Assembly: GCA_024734495.1 (NCBI GenBank)
Contig: JALMQS010000816.1
Coordinates: forward strand, 4,533,190-4,597,189
DNA: 64,000 bases
Reading direction: 5' to 3'
From: Forficula auricularia
Lineage: Eukaryota; Arthropoda; Insecta; Dermaptera; Forficulidae
The position numbers and the translations under genes are program-made. Shown here piece after piece: positions 1 through 13,000 of the stretch (position 1 is the first letter of the stretch; every line of letters begins with the position of its first letter). Below the pieces are notes generated by a model. It had not been told where the DNA came from. It ran no database searches and worked only from the letters and a program-made list of their open reading frames with translations.

Positions 1-853
1 GATCAAGCATTAACTAGTGTTATCGATTCCCTGGTCCCTCGTAGAACCCCCCCCCCCCTCTTTCCCATTTTTGTAGATATTACCATGGCTTTTGTTCTGA
101 CGAGATAAAATCAATAATTCCCCCTCAACCCTTATTCAAGAGAATTTCCGATTTTCTAACATTCAAAACCTCTTCGCTATTAAATTAGATACTAATGAAA
201 AAAATGCATTTACCAACTCGTTTATCCCTATGAATTCTAAAGAATGAAACTCTCTTCCCCAGTCCGTCTTTCCGGGGACAGAATATTATAACCTTTAGTT
301 TTTAAAGACCCGCATTGACAGGTACCTTCAACCCTGACCCAATCCCTGAAATTTCTTCTCCTTTTTCTTTTCATGATGCAATGCAATCTACTCGGACTAC
401 ACATGTTGCATTTTTTTGGTACATCATCTTGCATCATTATAAAAAAAGAGATTGCACATTTCTAATGAGAAAATTTAGGTGATTTCAGCCGAAACTTTTC
501 TTTGGATAAACAAATCAATTATTAAAGTATTAAATCTGCAATTTATAAGGGGTGGCAATAATTTTTCCAAGATAAGGCCTAATCGGTCATCTCTAAATGA
601 CCTCCCATAGCATAAATAGATGAATTTTAAATCTTGAAAAATATCTTACTAAAAAAATAATCATACACTTTTTAAAAAACAATCATAGACTAGAAGATCG
701 TTTGAAGATAGTCCAAATTGTTTATCCATAAAATAATAATTATTGAATAATAAAGGAGACTAGTCAATTAGTTAGTATAATCTCCCATATTTTACATAAA
801 TTAGAATTGCTAAGAATGAAATATGTATAGTAATTGAATTAAAAGATAATTAC
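1..853. other. Intronic or flanking DNA, no gene seen
   Basis: AT-rich sequence with a run of 11 C at about 47-57. I see no exon of the flippase, no repeat family member and no RNA gene. It is probably the intron that separates exon 12 from the next P-domain exon. Confidence 0.5.
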
Positions 854-1007
854 ATCCAAGCTTTCTTCATTAAGAACAATCAGTGGCATTCCTTGATAAA
901 GGAGACGACATGAGTAGCCTATATTAATAGCAGTTTCCTGTTTGTCTCCTGTTAAAACCCAAACACGAATCCCTGCATCGATTAAGGCTGCTATCGTCTC
1001 TGGAACC
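854..1007 (-). CDS. ATP8A: ATP8A exon 12: P domain with TGDKQETA (one base too many at the acceptor)
   Basis: It encodes [20 protein letters not shown], then [16 protein letters not shown] and ends NEESLD before gtaatt. The only AG acceptor (1008-1009) leaves one surplus G before the GTT of VPET, so exon 11 (phase 0) does not join in frame. Removing one base of the CCC run at 1006-1008 would restore the frame. Either the assembly has a homopolymer error or this copy carries a frameshift. No further coding exon is visible between 1 and 853. Confidence 0.92.
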
Positions 1008-4000
1008 CTAATGTAATAAAAGAAAATTGTTATATTATGCAATATTTAATGTGATAAAATTAGAAAATATAGAATAAATGAGAAAATTTCAATAATTCAA
1101 ATTTTTAAAATTATAAATTACTAGCCTTCGGAGGCCCTCTTGTTGGCCTGGATCCCCCCCCCACACACACACAATCCATCCCCGCCCCCTGGACTCCCAC
1201 CACCAGAAACCCACCCAGCACCCCCACCTCCGCCCCACATTACCACCCTCGGAGGAGACACTGCCCCCTCCCCCGTACCACCCCGTGCACCAACCCCGCT
1301 ACGTCCCTGGACCCCCGCACACCACACCCCCACCACGTCCCCTCCACACCCATTCCCGTACCACACACGGGCACCACACCCCCGATATGTCCCCTGGGCC
1401 TCCACCCCCGAACCCCCACTCCCACAACCCCGCACCCCACCCACCCCGGACCTAGTTTTTGCATTTCTAGCCCTCTAGAGGCCCAAAGATTATGTATAGA
1501 AAATTTGGTTGAGTTTGGTCCAAGGGTAAGAATTTATATTTTTTGGGTGGTTAGTTTTTGCATTTCTAGCTCTCTAGAAGCCCACAGATTATGTATACAA
1601 AATTTGGTTGAGTTTGCTCCAAGGGCAAGAATTTACATTTTTTCACCCTTCCTCCATTTTTGGGTGGTTTTTTTGGGGGAATTTTTTTAAACAAAAGTTG
1701 TCAGAAATCACATCCCCTACAACTTTGCTCATAGCAAAATTTGCCGTAGAGTTAATAGTTTAAGAGTTATTTGATCATTTTCATTAGTGAGCTTCCCCAA
1801 ACCCCCGTTTGGGGTCAAAATATCAAAACGTTATATAACAATAAAAGTAAGTTAGAAGTCATCTGATCCAAATATGAAATTTCATAATAATCCTTTTAGC
1901 CGTTTTTACATGAATCGTGAGCAACTTTTCGCGGAAACCACGCAAACAGACAGACAGACAGGAATTTTGTTGAGGGTTTTCGTTCATAACTTTGTTTGAA
2001 ACATGTGCATCCAGAATTTGGCGTGATTTGGACCAATGTACAGACAAAACTTTAATTTTATATAGATTAATTAATAATTTACCTGATCTTGCAATTTATC
2101 TTCTATAGCAGTAGCTCCCAATAAAATAAGTTCATTTTCAATTAAGTTTGCAGCATCATCCAATTTTTGCTCCCTATATTGCAAAGATGTTGCAGCTTTA
2201 TGATAAGTTTCTTTCCAATCATGGTATGCTTCATCGCTTATTGTCGTAACAGCAAAACATAGAGTTCTTAATCCTTCAGAAGCAAATTGTTCCAAATGGC
2301 GCAGTGTGCCTTCTCGATAAAGTGGTGTTCTAGGACTTAATCTAAAATATATAAAAAAGTTAATACATCATTTATATGTTAAAGCTCTACTATTCATTTT
2401 ACATTACTTGACCAAGGAATGATTAAGAAAATATATAGTTAGGTAATTAATTTTTTACAAAAAAAATAATAATGTTTTATTGTAATTAATCTAAGCAATT
2501 ATACAAGGAATTTCAGTGGTGAAATGTTGAACGGTATGCAGAAAAAACGAAAAAATAAAAATTTATTACTTTTTATGCAATCAACGCCAACAAGTTTTGA
2601 CAATTAAACAAATTATTATCTTCAAGGCGAGTGGGTAAAATAAAATCAATATAATATATTACATATTTTGTCATATTAGAAATAAACACCATTCAAAGCT
2701 AAAGAAATGATAAGGTGCTTCGAATGCTGTTGATTTCTTATATGACAAAATAAGTATTATATACAGGGTGTCTCAAAAAATCTACTAACACTTCGAATGA
2801 CGAGAAAACATGATTTATGAACATAGAGTCAAGTTGAAAGGCTTCAAGTATAGAAGACAAATGTAAATGAAGAATCGTGTTCGCAAATGTTCAAATTGAT
2901 GACCATCATTGTCAGGACAACACTGATAACGCGAACCAAGGGATTGGCAATCGAAACGAAACAGATCATTTGGAATATCGCGACATTGTCCTTAATTAAA
3001 TGGCTCCATAATTGCACGTACTGGGGTCCTGATAATGCTCATGTAACAGCTGAACACCATTTAAGCTTACCAGGGGTAACAGTGTGGTGTGGGATATCCG
3101 CATTGGGCATCATAGGACCATTTTTTTAACAGAACTGTCACTGGTGAGAGTTATCTTGCTGCAGGAGTTTGTCGGTCCGCACATTGCAGAGATGTTTGGT
3201 GATGACGACGAGATTTACTTTCAGCAAGATGGAGCAAGATGTTTGCGAATCCCTTGGTTCGCGTTATCATTGTTGTCTGGACAATGATGGTCATCAATTT
3301 GAACATTTGCAAACACGATTCCTCAATTACATTTGTCTTCTGTACTTGAAGCCTTTCAACTTCTCTCTATGTTCATAAATCATGTTTTTCTTGTCATTCG
3401 AAATGTTAGTACATTTTTTTGAGACACCCTATATATTGATAAATTGATATTATTTAATCCACCCGCCTTGAAGATTATAATAATTTGTATAATTGTCGAA
3501 ACTGGTCGGCGTTGATTGAATAAACAATAAATTTTGATTCAATTATTTTGTTCTGCACACCGTTCATAAATATCAGCATTTAATATTGAAATTTCATGAA
3601 TTATTATTATAAAAGGTGATTCACAACGAGTGTAAAAAAAACTTTGGGTAATTGTTTTGGAGGTCATTTTATACAAACAATGTTATATTAACATACATAG
3701 CTCTTATTTCAATCCCTTACACAAGGACGGCTGATCAAAATTTTAAGAATAATTATGTACAAACATTTAATATTTATTTAACAATGAAAACAACTCACAA
3801 TTAGTATTAATTATTATTTTGATAACAAAATTAATGCTCACAAAAAGTGCTCAAAATGTGCTTCTCGGGACCGTATGGAAGATTGACATCTGTGGAGAAC
3901 CATCCTTACGTATTGGCTTGCAGGGCTACAGCCCAGGGTTCTGGAATCTATGGGACCTCCTAGCCTATGCGAAAGCGATGATTAATTTTTCTATCAGTAA

Positions 4001-7000
4001 AAGATACAATTACTATTTATTACAGGCTAGTTTAATCTTAGGTAACCTGTGAGGGATTTTTTTGTTTGCTTTACTTGCCAAATAATAATAGCTAAAAGAC
4101 AATGTTTAGCTGTAATCAATTAGAGAATTTTTTTTATACTGTGTAAACCGGATCCAAGTAAACCAACTCCCACGATTGGGACTTTCGTTCGCTTTAAATT
4201 CATTCGGGGATTTCTCTTAAATTATTTTTTCTCGGGACTAAAAATGAGTTCACTCAGTCGTAATTAGTAAGTGTTTTCTCGTTGTTTTCTATTTGCGTTT
4301 GTTCTAGACATAAAATTATTCTAAAAAGAAGATTCTGTTATGTTAGATTTGTAAACTTTTAAATACAAAAATAACAAATTATACTAAATAAAATGTTGTT
4401 TGTGACTGTTAATACGGATTCTAATTTCTCTAAAGAGGTCCCATATATATCAAAGTGCCGGCTCTCCACCTGCGTGTCACGGAGCTATAAACCCCTATTT
4501 ATTAGTGGTGATAGTAATTTGAGTGGCAGCATCCATTATTCTTTGCTATTTAAACAGGTGGGTCTAAATGTGTTTTGTTCTGTTATTAAAGAGCAAAACT
4601 CATTAATTGGGTGTGGTTTTAATTATTGAATAGATATTAAATGTAGATATGTACATATTTCTAAATAACATTTTGATCAGCCGTAGTTCTCTAAGAGTTT
4701 GAAATAAGACTTATGTTCATATAAGATTATTTGCTTAACTTAAAATGACCTTCCCACAGTAATAATTTTCCAAAGTTATTTTTAACGCATTGTATTATAA
4801 ATCACCCTGACTACCGGTTGGACATGCAAACTTTCATAAACAATTAACAATCACCTTTCGTAGATGACACTATCAGCTCCTTTACAATAAAGTTTAATTT
4901 GTCCTGATGGAGTTCGAGCTATTACTGACATTCTTTTTCTAGTTGAAGTGAACTCTATTACATTAAGAATCTCATATGTTTCTTTGACTCCAAGGGCATT
5001 AATTTCTACATGTTTAGGTGTCCGGGTTTCGAAAATAAATCCGAATCGACAAGCTCCCTGCACTAAGGCTTGTTCATCTGTGTAAATATTAGATAATTCA
5101 TAGAATTGAAATGTTCATAAAAAATATATCTTAAACTGCCTAAGAATAGGCGAACCGGTCTATTATGCATGAATTGTAATACGCCCGGATCGCTTTCGCG
5201 AGTACTGCCAATCAAAAAGGGACAGTGGACGAACGAGTAGGCCAATAAGAGTAAAAGTGACCAGTGGACATTACATTACAGGCTGCGTTCGCCTAATTCA
5301 TAAGCAGTTTTATTAATTAACCTGGACTCGCTGCATGATAACGAAGAGTACCATCTTCATTTCGTTCTGGAATTACTGTATGACAAATCGCCATCATTGC
5401 AAGAAATTCACGAATATGATCGGCTGTAGGGTGACCACCTGTCAAATTCTAAAAAAAAATATTGAAATATTGTTACTTTATTATAAAATTTCGTGAATAT
5501 TAAAAGATTAAAAATTAGTTGTAATAAAAATTAAAACTTTGGGAGTTTTTTTTATTATTATCGATTGAAGAACAATTTAAATAACTGTTCCCTCATTACA
5601 TCTGATTTATATAAACCAAACATATTTTAAAATCTATTTTATATAGGTATATATATATATATATACATATATATCAAATTTTTTGAGCGTAAACGACAAA
5701 AGTAATCACTAATCACTAACCAAGGAACCCCTTATCTCTCGCCTTAACTTTTCTAATAAAACTTCATAAGATCTAGATATTCTTCTGGAGAATTTATTTA
5801 GAAAATAATCATCTTAAGAATAATAAATTGATTTAAAAATAAATTACTTTGAATTATTTATATAATTCCAATATATAAATTTTTATTGTATCTCAGAGAA
5901 AAAATATAACTTTTTTAAGACTAGGTACGCTCTTCAGTGGGGGGAGCTATTATGGGCAGTTTGGGAATAAAGCCCAGAAAGTAAAAAATTCAAATATAAT
6001 AAATATTGAAAAATCATTTCTTGAAACACCTGTTAGATTGTTATGACTTTTCCCATGACAAAACGTGGAAATTTCATAAAAATAATCCGAAAAATTATAT
6101 TTTTTCATTTTTGAATTGCATGTTCTGAAGATAGAAAACCTAATACCTTCGTTTTGGAAATACTAACATTTTGGCATCAGAATGAGCTTTCTACGAGTTT
6201 TCGTTCTTGAGTTATTGAAATCAAAGAAAGAAAGATAGAGAAAAAAAAATTTGTTTTAGACATTTCTAAACACAAAGTAAAAAAAACATTGAGAGAATTC
6301 AATAATTTGGTACGCCTAGAAGGCAGACAAAGCATTCAATTATTAATTTCTATTTCTGAAATTACCTTATAAAGTAACGATTCCGTTGGATCTTCTGTAG
6401 GGAGGTAAATATGCTCTGCAATTGAACATCTTTGAAAATCCATAATATTTCTTGTTAAAGTTCCAGTTTTATCAGAAAAAATATATTTTACCTTAAAAGA
6501 AAAAAGTAACTAAATAAACGCTTAAAAAACTAGTTATCAGTGAATAGCTTGAAATATAAAAAAAAGCAAAAAATATTTCAAATAATAATTAATATAATAG
6601 ATATTTTTTATGTTTACTCTATTATAAATGATGTATCAAGAGAATTGAAATACAAACTTGTCCTAATTCTTCATTTAAGTTTGATGTTCTCGCCATTGCA
6701 GGTGTATCTGTTTCTTCATGATACATATCAGCATCCATGTTTATAAATACAGCCTGAATAAATTTGTTATTTTGAGATAAGGTTAAACTTGGAATTACAA
6801 AAAAAAAAAAACTTAGATTATCTTTAAAAAATTAAATTTATATAAAAATATCTTATAATTATTATTATATCCTTCAAGATCTGGCTCCACAAGAATATCT
6901 ACGATTCGGAGCACAACCTTGATTTCTCCCTCTTCCTTCATGAATTCGAGTATAGGAAACCGTCTGGCATCTTATTGTTTTTAAACTTATTTAATTCATT

Positions 7001-10000
7001 CTTTATGATCATTAATTTTTTTTTTTAATTTAATTATATCTTAAAGTCTAAATAACTGAAGAGTTTTTATTTTGCCGAGAGTAGCAGAGTTGTTGATTCA
7101 TAAAGAAAAAAAAGAGATTGTCCTCTGCTTGATACAAATAAACATACATACATATATATTATTTATTTGTTTGAGACTATAGTTTCGAAGGCTTAGTCCT
7201 CATCATCAGTCTTTTTTAATTATAAATATTCTTTTTCATGGGGTCAGTATCGCTTGGATATTGAAAATTTTTTGTTCTTCCTTAGCCGAAAGCCAGTTAG
7301 AATCTTAAATGGGAAAGGGGGTCGAGTGAGAAATCATTTTGAAGGGATTTTTATTCTCATTTCGGAGTGCCATTTGTTAAATTTGAGTCCTGCGTTGCGT
7401 TAGTTGTTAGGCGACTTTGAATATTGCAAAATTGAATTTTTGTAATTATTTGTGTGATACAATAAACTTATAAATTCTCATTAAAACAATTTTGGAGGTG
7501 GTACGTTGTTTTAATTTATCAATTTCCACAGATAAAGCAGCATCATACCTACAAGATTAACGTAAACCAAAAACAAATTAGAACGAGTTTTTTAGCCGAC
7601 TTCAAAAAAAGGAGGAGGTTCTCTATTCGACTGAATTTTTTTTTTTTTTTTTTGTGCCTATGTTACCTCATATCTCCGCCAATAGTGAACCAATTTTGAA
7701 AAAAAATTTTGCACTGGGTTCAGTCTAGCTTCCGATTGTTCCCATTTTTTTTTTTCATAGGTATTAGACCTTTTTTGTTAGGTTTGTTCAGGCATAACTT
7801 CTTTGTTTATTAACCGATTTTGATAATTCTTTTTTTATTGGAAATGGGGTGTCTTAGGAATGGTGCCATATTAATTTGGTCAAGTTCTACTGATATGATC
7901 ACTATTAAAACACCACTAAAAAGAGAAAAATAAAAATAATTTTTAAGAAAAAAATAAAACCGACTTGAAAAAAATTAAATGCAACAAATAAAATACAATA
8001 AAATAAAAGGTATAAAATAATTATTAACTTATTTAGTTACAACTAAACTACGAAATATTAACATGAAATTACTTTTTGAAGTCGGTGCAAAACATATACC
8101 TTTTATGAATCGCATTGGCACCGAGTACAAAAAGTAATTTCATATTAATATTTCGTAGTTTAGTTGTAACTAAATAAGTTAATAATTATTTTATACCTTT
8201 TAGTGTATTTTATTTGTTGCATTTAATTTTTTCAAGTCGGTTTTATTTTTTCTTAAAAATTATTTTTTATTCCTGTACCTACATTTATTTTGCAAATGAT
8301 TAACAAAACAAAATTGAAAACAACAAAGTCAAAATTGAAAACAATTAATATATTGGTGTATTCAATTTTCTTTTGTTAATCAATTGCAAAATAAATGTAC
8401 AAGAATAAAAACCCGTTGTAATTTGTTTATGGTTTACGTTAATCTAGTATAGGTATGATGCTACTTTATCTGTAAAAATTGATTCATTAAAACAACGTAG
8501 CACCGTCAAAACCTGTTTTAATGAGAATTTATAAGTTTATTGTATCACACAAATAATTACAAAAATTCAATTTTGCAATATTCAAAGTCGCCTAACTTGG
8601 CAACGCAGGACTCAAATTTAACAAATGGCACTCCAAAATGAGAATAAAAAGCCCTTCACAATGATTTCTCACTCGACCCCCTTCCCCTTTAAGATTTTTT
8701 TGGGGGGTGGCTCTGGGGGGCAGGGGGGTGAAGGGGGCGATCTAATTTATACGTCAAAATTTTTCCCCCTCGAATACAAATTTGACGTGTCTCGGAGATT
8801 TTTAAAATAATTTGCCAACTTAGCGATACTAGGGTTGGGAAGTTTTCAAATTGACACACTGTATGTGTGTATGTTTATTTGCATCAAGCAGAGGACAACC
8901 TCTTTGTTTCTCTTTATAAAAGTCTAAATAACTTTTATATGTATATATTTGAATAAAATAGATATATAATTATTACCTGAATAAATCGGACAACTTCTAG
9001 AGAAACTTGCAGTGAAATAGGTATTAAATTATTAAATAAAATAATAAATGTTAAAAAATTATATGCAATGTTGTTATTAATTTTTTCTAAAAAAAAAAAA
9101 AAAATAGGTTTATAAAATATTCAAACACACATAAACAAATGATCAGAAAAGTATGCTTTACTTGCAATTCCAAGATACCAATGTGTTGTTCCATGAAATT
9201 GATTCCATAATTGATTAAATGTTGCAGATAATACACAAAGAACAACTAACAAAATAAATAGCATAAGAATTTGTGTATTTGTCATTTTATCAACAGATGA
9301 ACGTTTAAGAGGAGCTGAAGTACTGTTTTTCATTAATTTAGTTTCATGTCCAGTATAAACCACTAAACCGAATAGCCAACTGGTATTTCTTAACATCGCA
9401 CCACGTAACAGAAGCTGATCAGGTCCTAGAGGCAGTTTTCTATAAGGAAAATAATAATTTTTAGTAAATGATTTGAAGTTTTGATGTTAAGCTAAAGAAA
9501 TAAAGTAAATCTAAGTGATTATCTTTTCATAAAAAATTGGGTAAAATTACGAGGTGGGTTTCAGAAAAAAATGAAATAAAACAAAAATGAGTTTAGAATT
9601 CGATATATTTCGGGTTTTCAGCCCATCATCAAAATTAGATCTTTTAGAATCTACCGAAATTAAATTAGCCCTTTCAAAAAATTTCAATATTTTAAATAAC
9701 CAACTAAAAGTGAATAAAAATACAATTATTGATTATATTTTATAATAAATAACCCAACATTCCTTCTATTGTTCCCACAAATATTAAGATAACAGCACTT
9801 TCGATGTACCATTCTATTCCTTTTTAATTAACACGCTTTTATTAGTTTCACCTGTATGTTTGTTTGTTTGTTTGTTTGTATGTATGTAACTGACTCGTTT
9901 GGGCTCGATTTTTTCTGTTTAATTCCACAAGCATTTTTCTATAAAAATATTTGTTTACCTACTCAATTTAAATGAAATTATATAAAAATAAAAACATTTC

Positions 10001-13000
10001 ATTCTGTTAAATTCCGCAAACTTTTCAATATAAAAATAATTAAGACTAAAAAGTAAAAAAATTAATTATAATTTAAAAAAAAAACTAAAAAACACGCTTT
10101 TGCAGTAATTCTCTAAAAAGTACAAAATAATGAAATAAACCAATAAACATAAAGTCAAAAAGCGTGGGGCGCAGAAGCATGTAGTTTTAATTAATTTCGA
10201 CAAAGTGCCCCAGGCTTTTTGACTTCATGTTCATTAGTTTATTACATTATTTTGTACTTTTTAGAGAATTACTGACAAAAGCGTGTTTTTTAGTTTTTTA
10301 AAATTATAATTTATTTTATAAATGCAGGTATACATATTTCCCACCATATGTCTAAAAACTCTTGTTCCATCTGTCGAAAATATTAATTCTCAGTACGGTT
10401 TCTCCTCCCCCTAATTTTCCCTCACCATACCTGTTTCCAAAAAAATTATTATTTGTAAAAAAAGTTTCTAATTTATATTCAATTTTCTCTGACTCCTGAA
10501 GATGGGCTGACACTCGAAATATATCGAATTCTAAACTCATTTTTGTTTTATTTCATTTTTTTGTGAAACCCACCTTACAATTTTACCCAATTTAGTATTA
10601 TTATATAAAAATGTTTTCCCTAGAACCAACACCTATATCCTTAAAAGTTATTATCATTTCAATTCATTATTTTGCTTATTTACAAGTAAAATCAATGTTA
10701 TTTTTTCAAATTAAAAAGTAAATAGATTTTTAATTTACAAAATTTAAAGAATAAATACATACTCTTTTCCTATTTCATTCAATACACCAACGAATTCATA
10801 TAAATGCCTATTTGGTGGTTCACATTCAACAGTGCCTTTTAATTGTGCTAAGTCTTTAGTTTGAAGACGACATGCAGTTTCTGGTATTGCTTGTCGAATT
10901 TTAAGATTTGTTTCGCCATCCAAATTTGCAGTTTCAATATAACAAATTGCCTGAGGTTCACTGGAAAAACAAAATGAAATAATATGAGAATATTATTATC
11001 TAATAATTATATTATTAATAAGCTAATAAGTAATAAATAACAATAGAGATTTGATTTTTCAGAAGAAAAAATGAAAAATATTTGTAATTTTATTTATTTT
11101 CTTAGGGCCGGTTGTATGTCGCAAAGTAAATGCTTTTTACCACTAACACAGGGTACTGACACTGCCTGGCATCTGATTGGCCATCGCAGTCCCTCCATTT
11201 CCTTGAAATTCCTTGAGAGTAAATGTACCATCTACCCTGTGTTAGTGGTAAAAGCATTTACTTTGCGACATACAAACGGCCCTTAGAAAGACGGACTGGT
11301 AAGCGAAATAAGTAGGTTATAATGAAAGGGAGCCCAAATTATTTAAATTTTTTGTATTCAAATACCAACGTTTCGGAGACCTTTTTCTCCTCCTTCAGGG
11401 TAATGAATATATATATATATATATGCTTTCAAATTGTCCTCCCGCTTCAAATCTTTCTGAGATAATAAGATAAAGATAATGATTACAAAATAAAATTAAG
11501 TTTTTACCCCTTTCATAAAAGTATTGTAATTGTATTATATTATAGTAGATAATAATTTGCATATAATAATTTAGAAAGTGTAAGTATTGCTTAACAAATT
11601 CAACTTCTTTAATTAGGTTCAATTAACGCCTTAGAGAGTAAACTTGTAAATTAAAAAGCTTTATAACTAACAAGAAGTTATTACTGTATTTATTTCAGTC
11701 AGAGAATTTCTTATTATTTCATGACATAACATGAAATAATAAGAAATTCCTTGAGAGTAAAGATTAAGAATTATCGCATTGTAATGATTCGCTTATTTGG
11801 CATCTGGGATCATATTGATGATTTTAAATTTTTTTTTGGCTTTTCGGCCTTTCTAGCCATAAGCCAATTTAAGATACTAATTATTTTATTTTTTAAATTT
11901 GTCTCTACCCCCCCCCCCCCCCCCCCCGGGGGTCAGGTTTTAGCCGGATGCCTCGAGTCGGATTCGAACCCATTGGACCCCACTTGGTTAGCAGGCTGAG
12001 ACGCTAACCCCTAGCCTACCCCCTTTAAAATTTAGAAAATTATTTTTATTTATTTATTTATTTTTCAACGGCTAAAAGCCTCAATTTACAAAATTATAAA
12101 ATTATACAACAACAATACTCATTACATACATCAACATCATACATCATATATTACATAATTATACATCAGTAGTACATTAATTATTCAAGAATAAGTGTGA
12201 GCTTCTTGAATAAAGCCGCTACCTTATTAATTTCCAAAGAAAATTTCTGAAGGTTAACCAATTTTTGTGCTAACTCATTGGAACAATGACAGAGTCTGAA
12301 GACAGGATTTCTTTCAGGATGTCTACCAGTAGGCATCTCTGGATAGAATGGCATTCTATTTCTTAATACATAATTAGGGCTATATATAGGAAAGAGACCA
12401 GCAAGCTCTATTATTATTTATAATTTTCGGGCCCCTGGAACATTTTCAAGCAAAATTTTTTTGGCAAAAATCACTATAGTGACTCTTCGAGATATACTAG
12501 TTATAAATAATTACTCATAGAATCAAACGAATTCACCCATCCTGAGATATATTGACGAGGGAAGCAAAATCTATTCTCCCATACGAATCATACATTTATT
12601 TACTTCCCCTTTAACTAATGTCTTTGACTAGCCAATAGTAAAGCTTAATGAAGGTTTTTGTTCCAAATTATTGCATGATCTGACTGAATTAATTTTACTA
12701 GTTATTCTAAAGATGCCATCGAATGCAAAAAGATGCAGCTTATAGATCTTGAAAGTCCCTTGCATTACAGAAGAGAGTATGAGAAAGAGATCAAGCGAAG
12801 GGACTGTGCACCTGGGAAGCCGCGAGAGAGTTCCAGTTCTTGAAGTCATCGAGATAAAATTATTAGACAATAAAGGAGTTCAGCACTTCTCCAATTTAAT
12901 CGTGGAGGGATGTTGAGATTCGGCCAATCGAGTGCTAAGCGCAAAGCAGACATCCGAGTATAAGTCGTGATAGTATCTTATATAAAGGTGAAAAACAGAC

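Larger units (their letters stand above)
7043..8933. mobile_element. Composite fold-back element flanked by a 15-bp direct repeat
   Basis: AAAGTCTAAATAACT occurs at 7043-7057 and again at 8919-8933 and frames 1.86 kb of inverted-repeat DNA, as a target-site duplication would. Just inside are outer arms (7083-7135 against 8865-8915), then arms 7306-7583 against 8405-8690. The left part carries the GCCGAGAGTAGCAGA motif of the hammerhead-bearing family and a hammerhead-like core at 7171-7212. The centre holds another palindromic element (7588-8275). It lies in the intron between exons 7 and 6. Confidence 0.7.

Noticed and set aside
1121..1478. Open frames of 74-112 codons on both strands
   Set aside because: They come from a C/A-rich low-complexity block; the translations are Pro/Thr/His or Gly/Val/Trp repeats.
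5147..5295. MITE between exons 10 and 9
   Set aside because: Only a 9-bp inverted repeat (TAGGCGAAC/GTTCGCCTA) supports it; could be chance.
12301..12420. Possible additional flippase exon in the large intron
   Set aside because: Exons 3 and 4 already join in phase with conserved residues on both sides; no missing residues to place.
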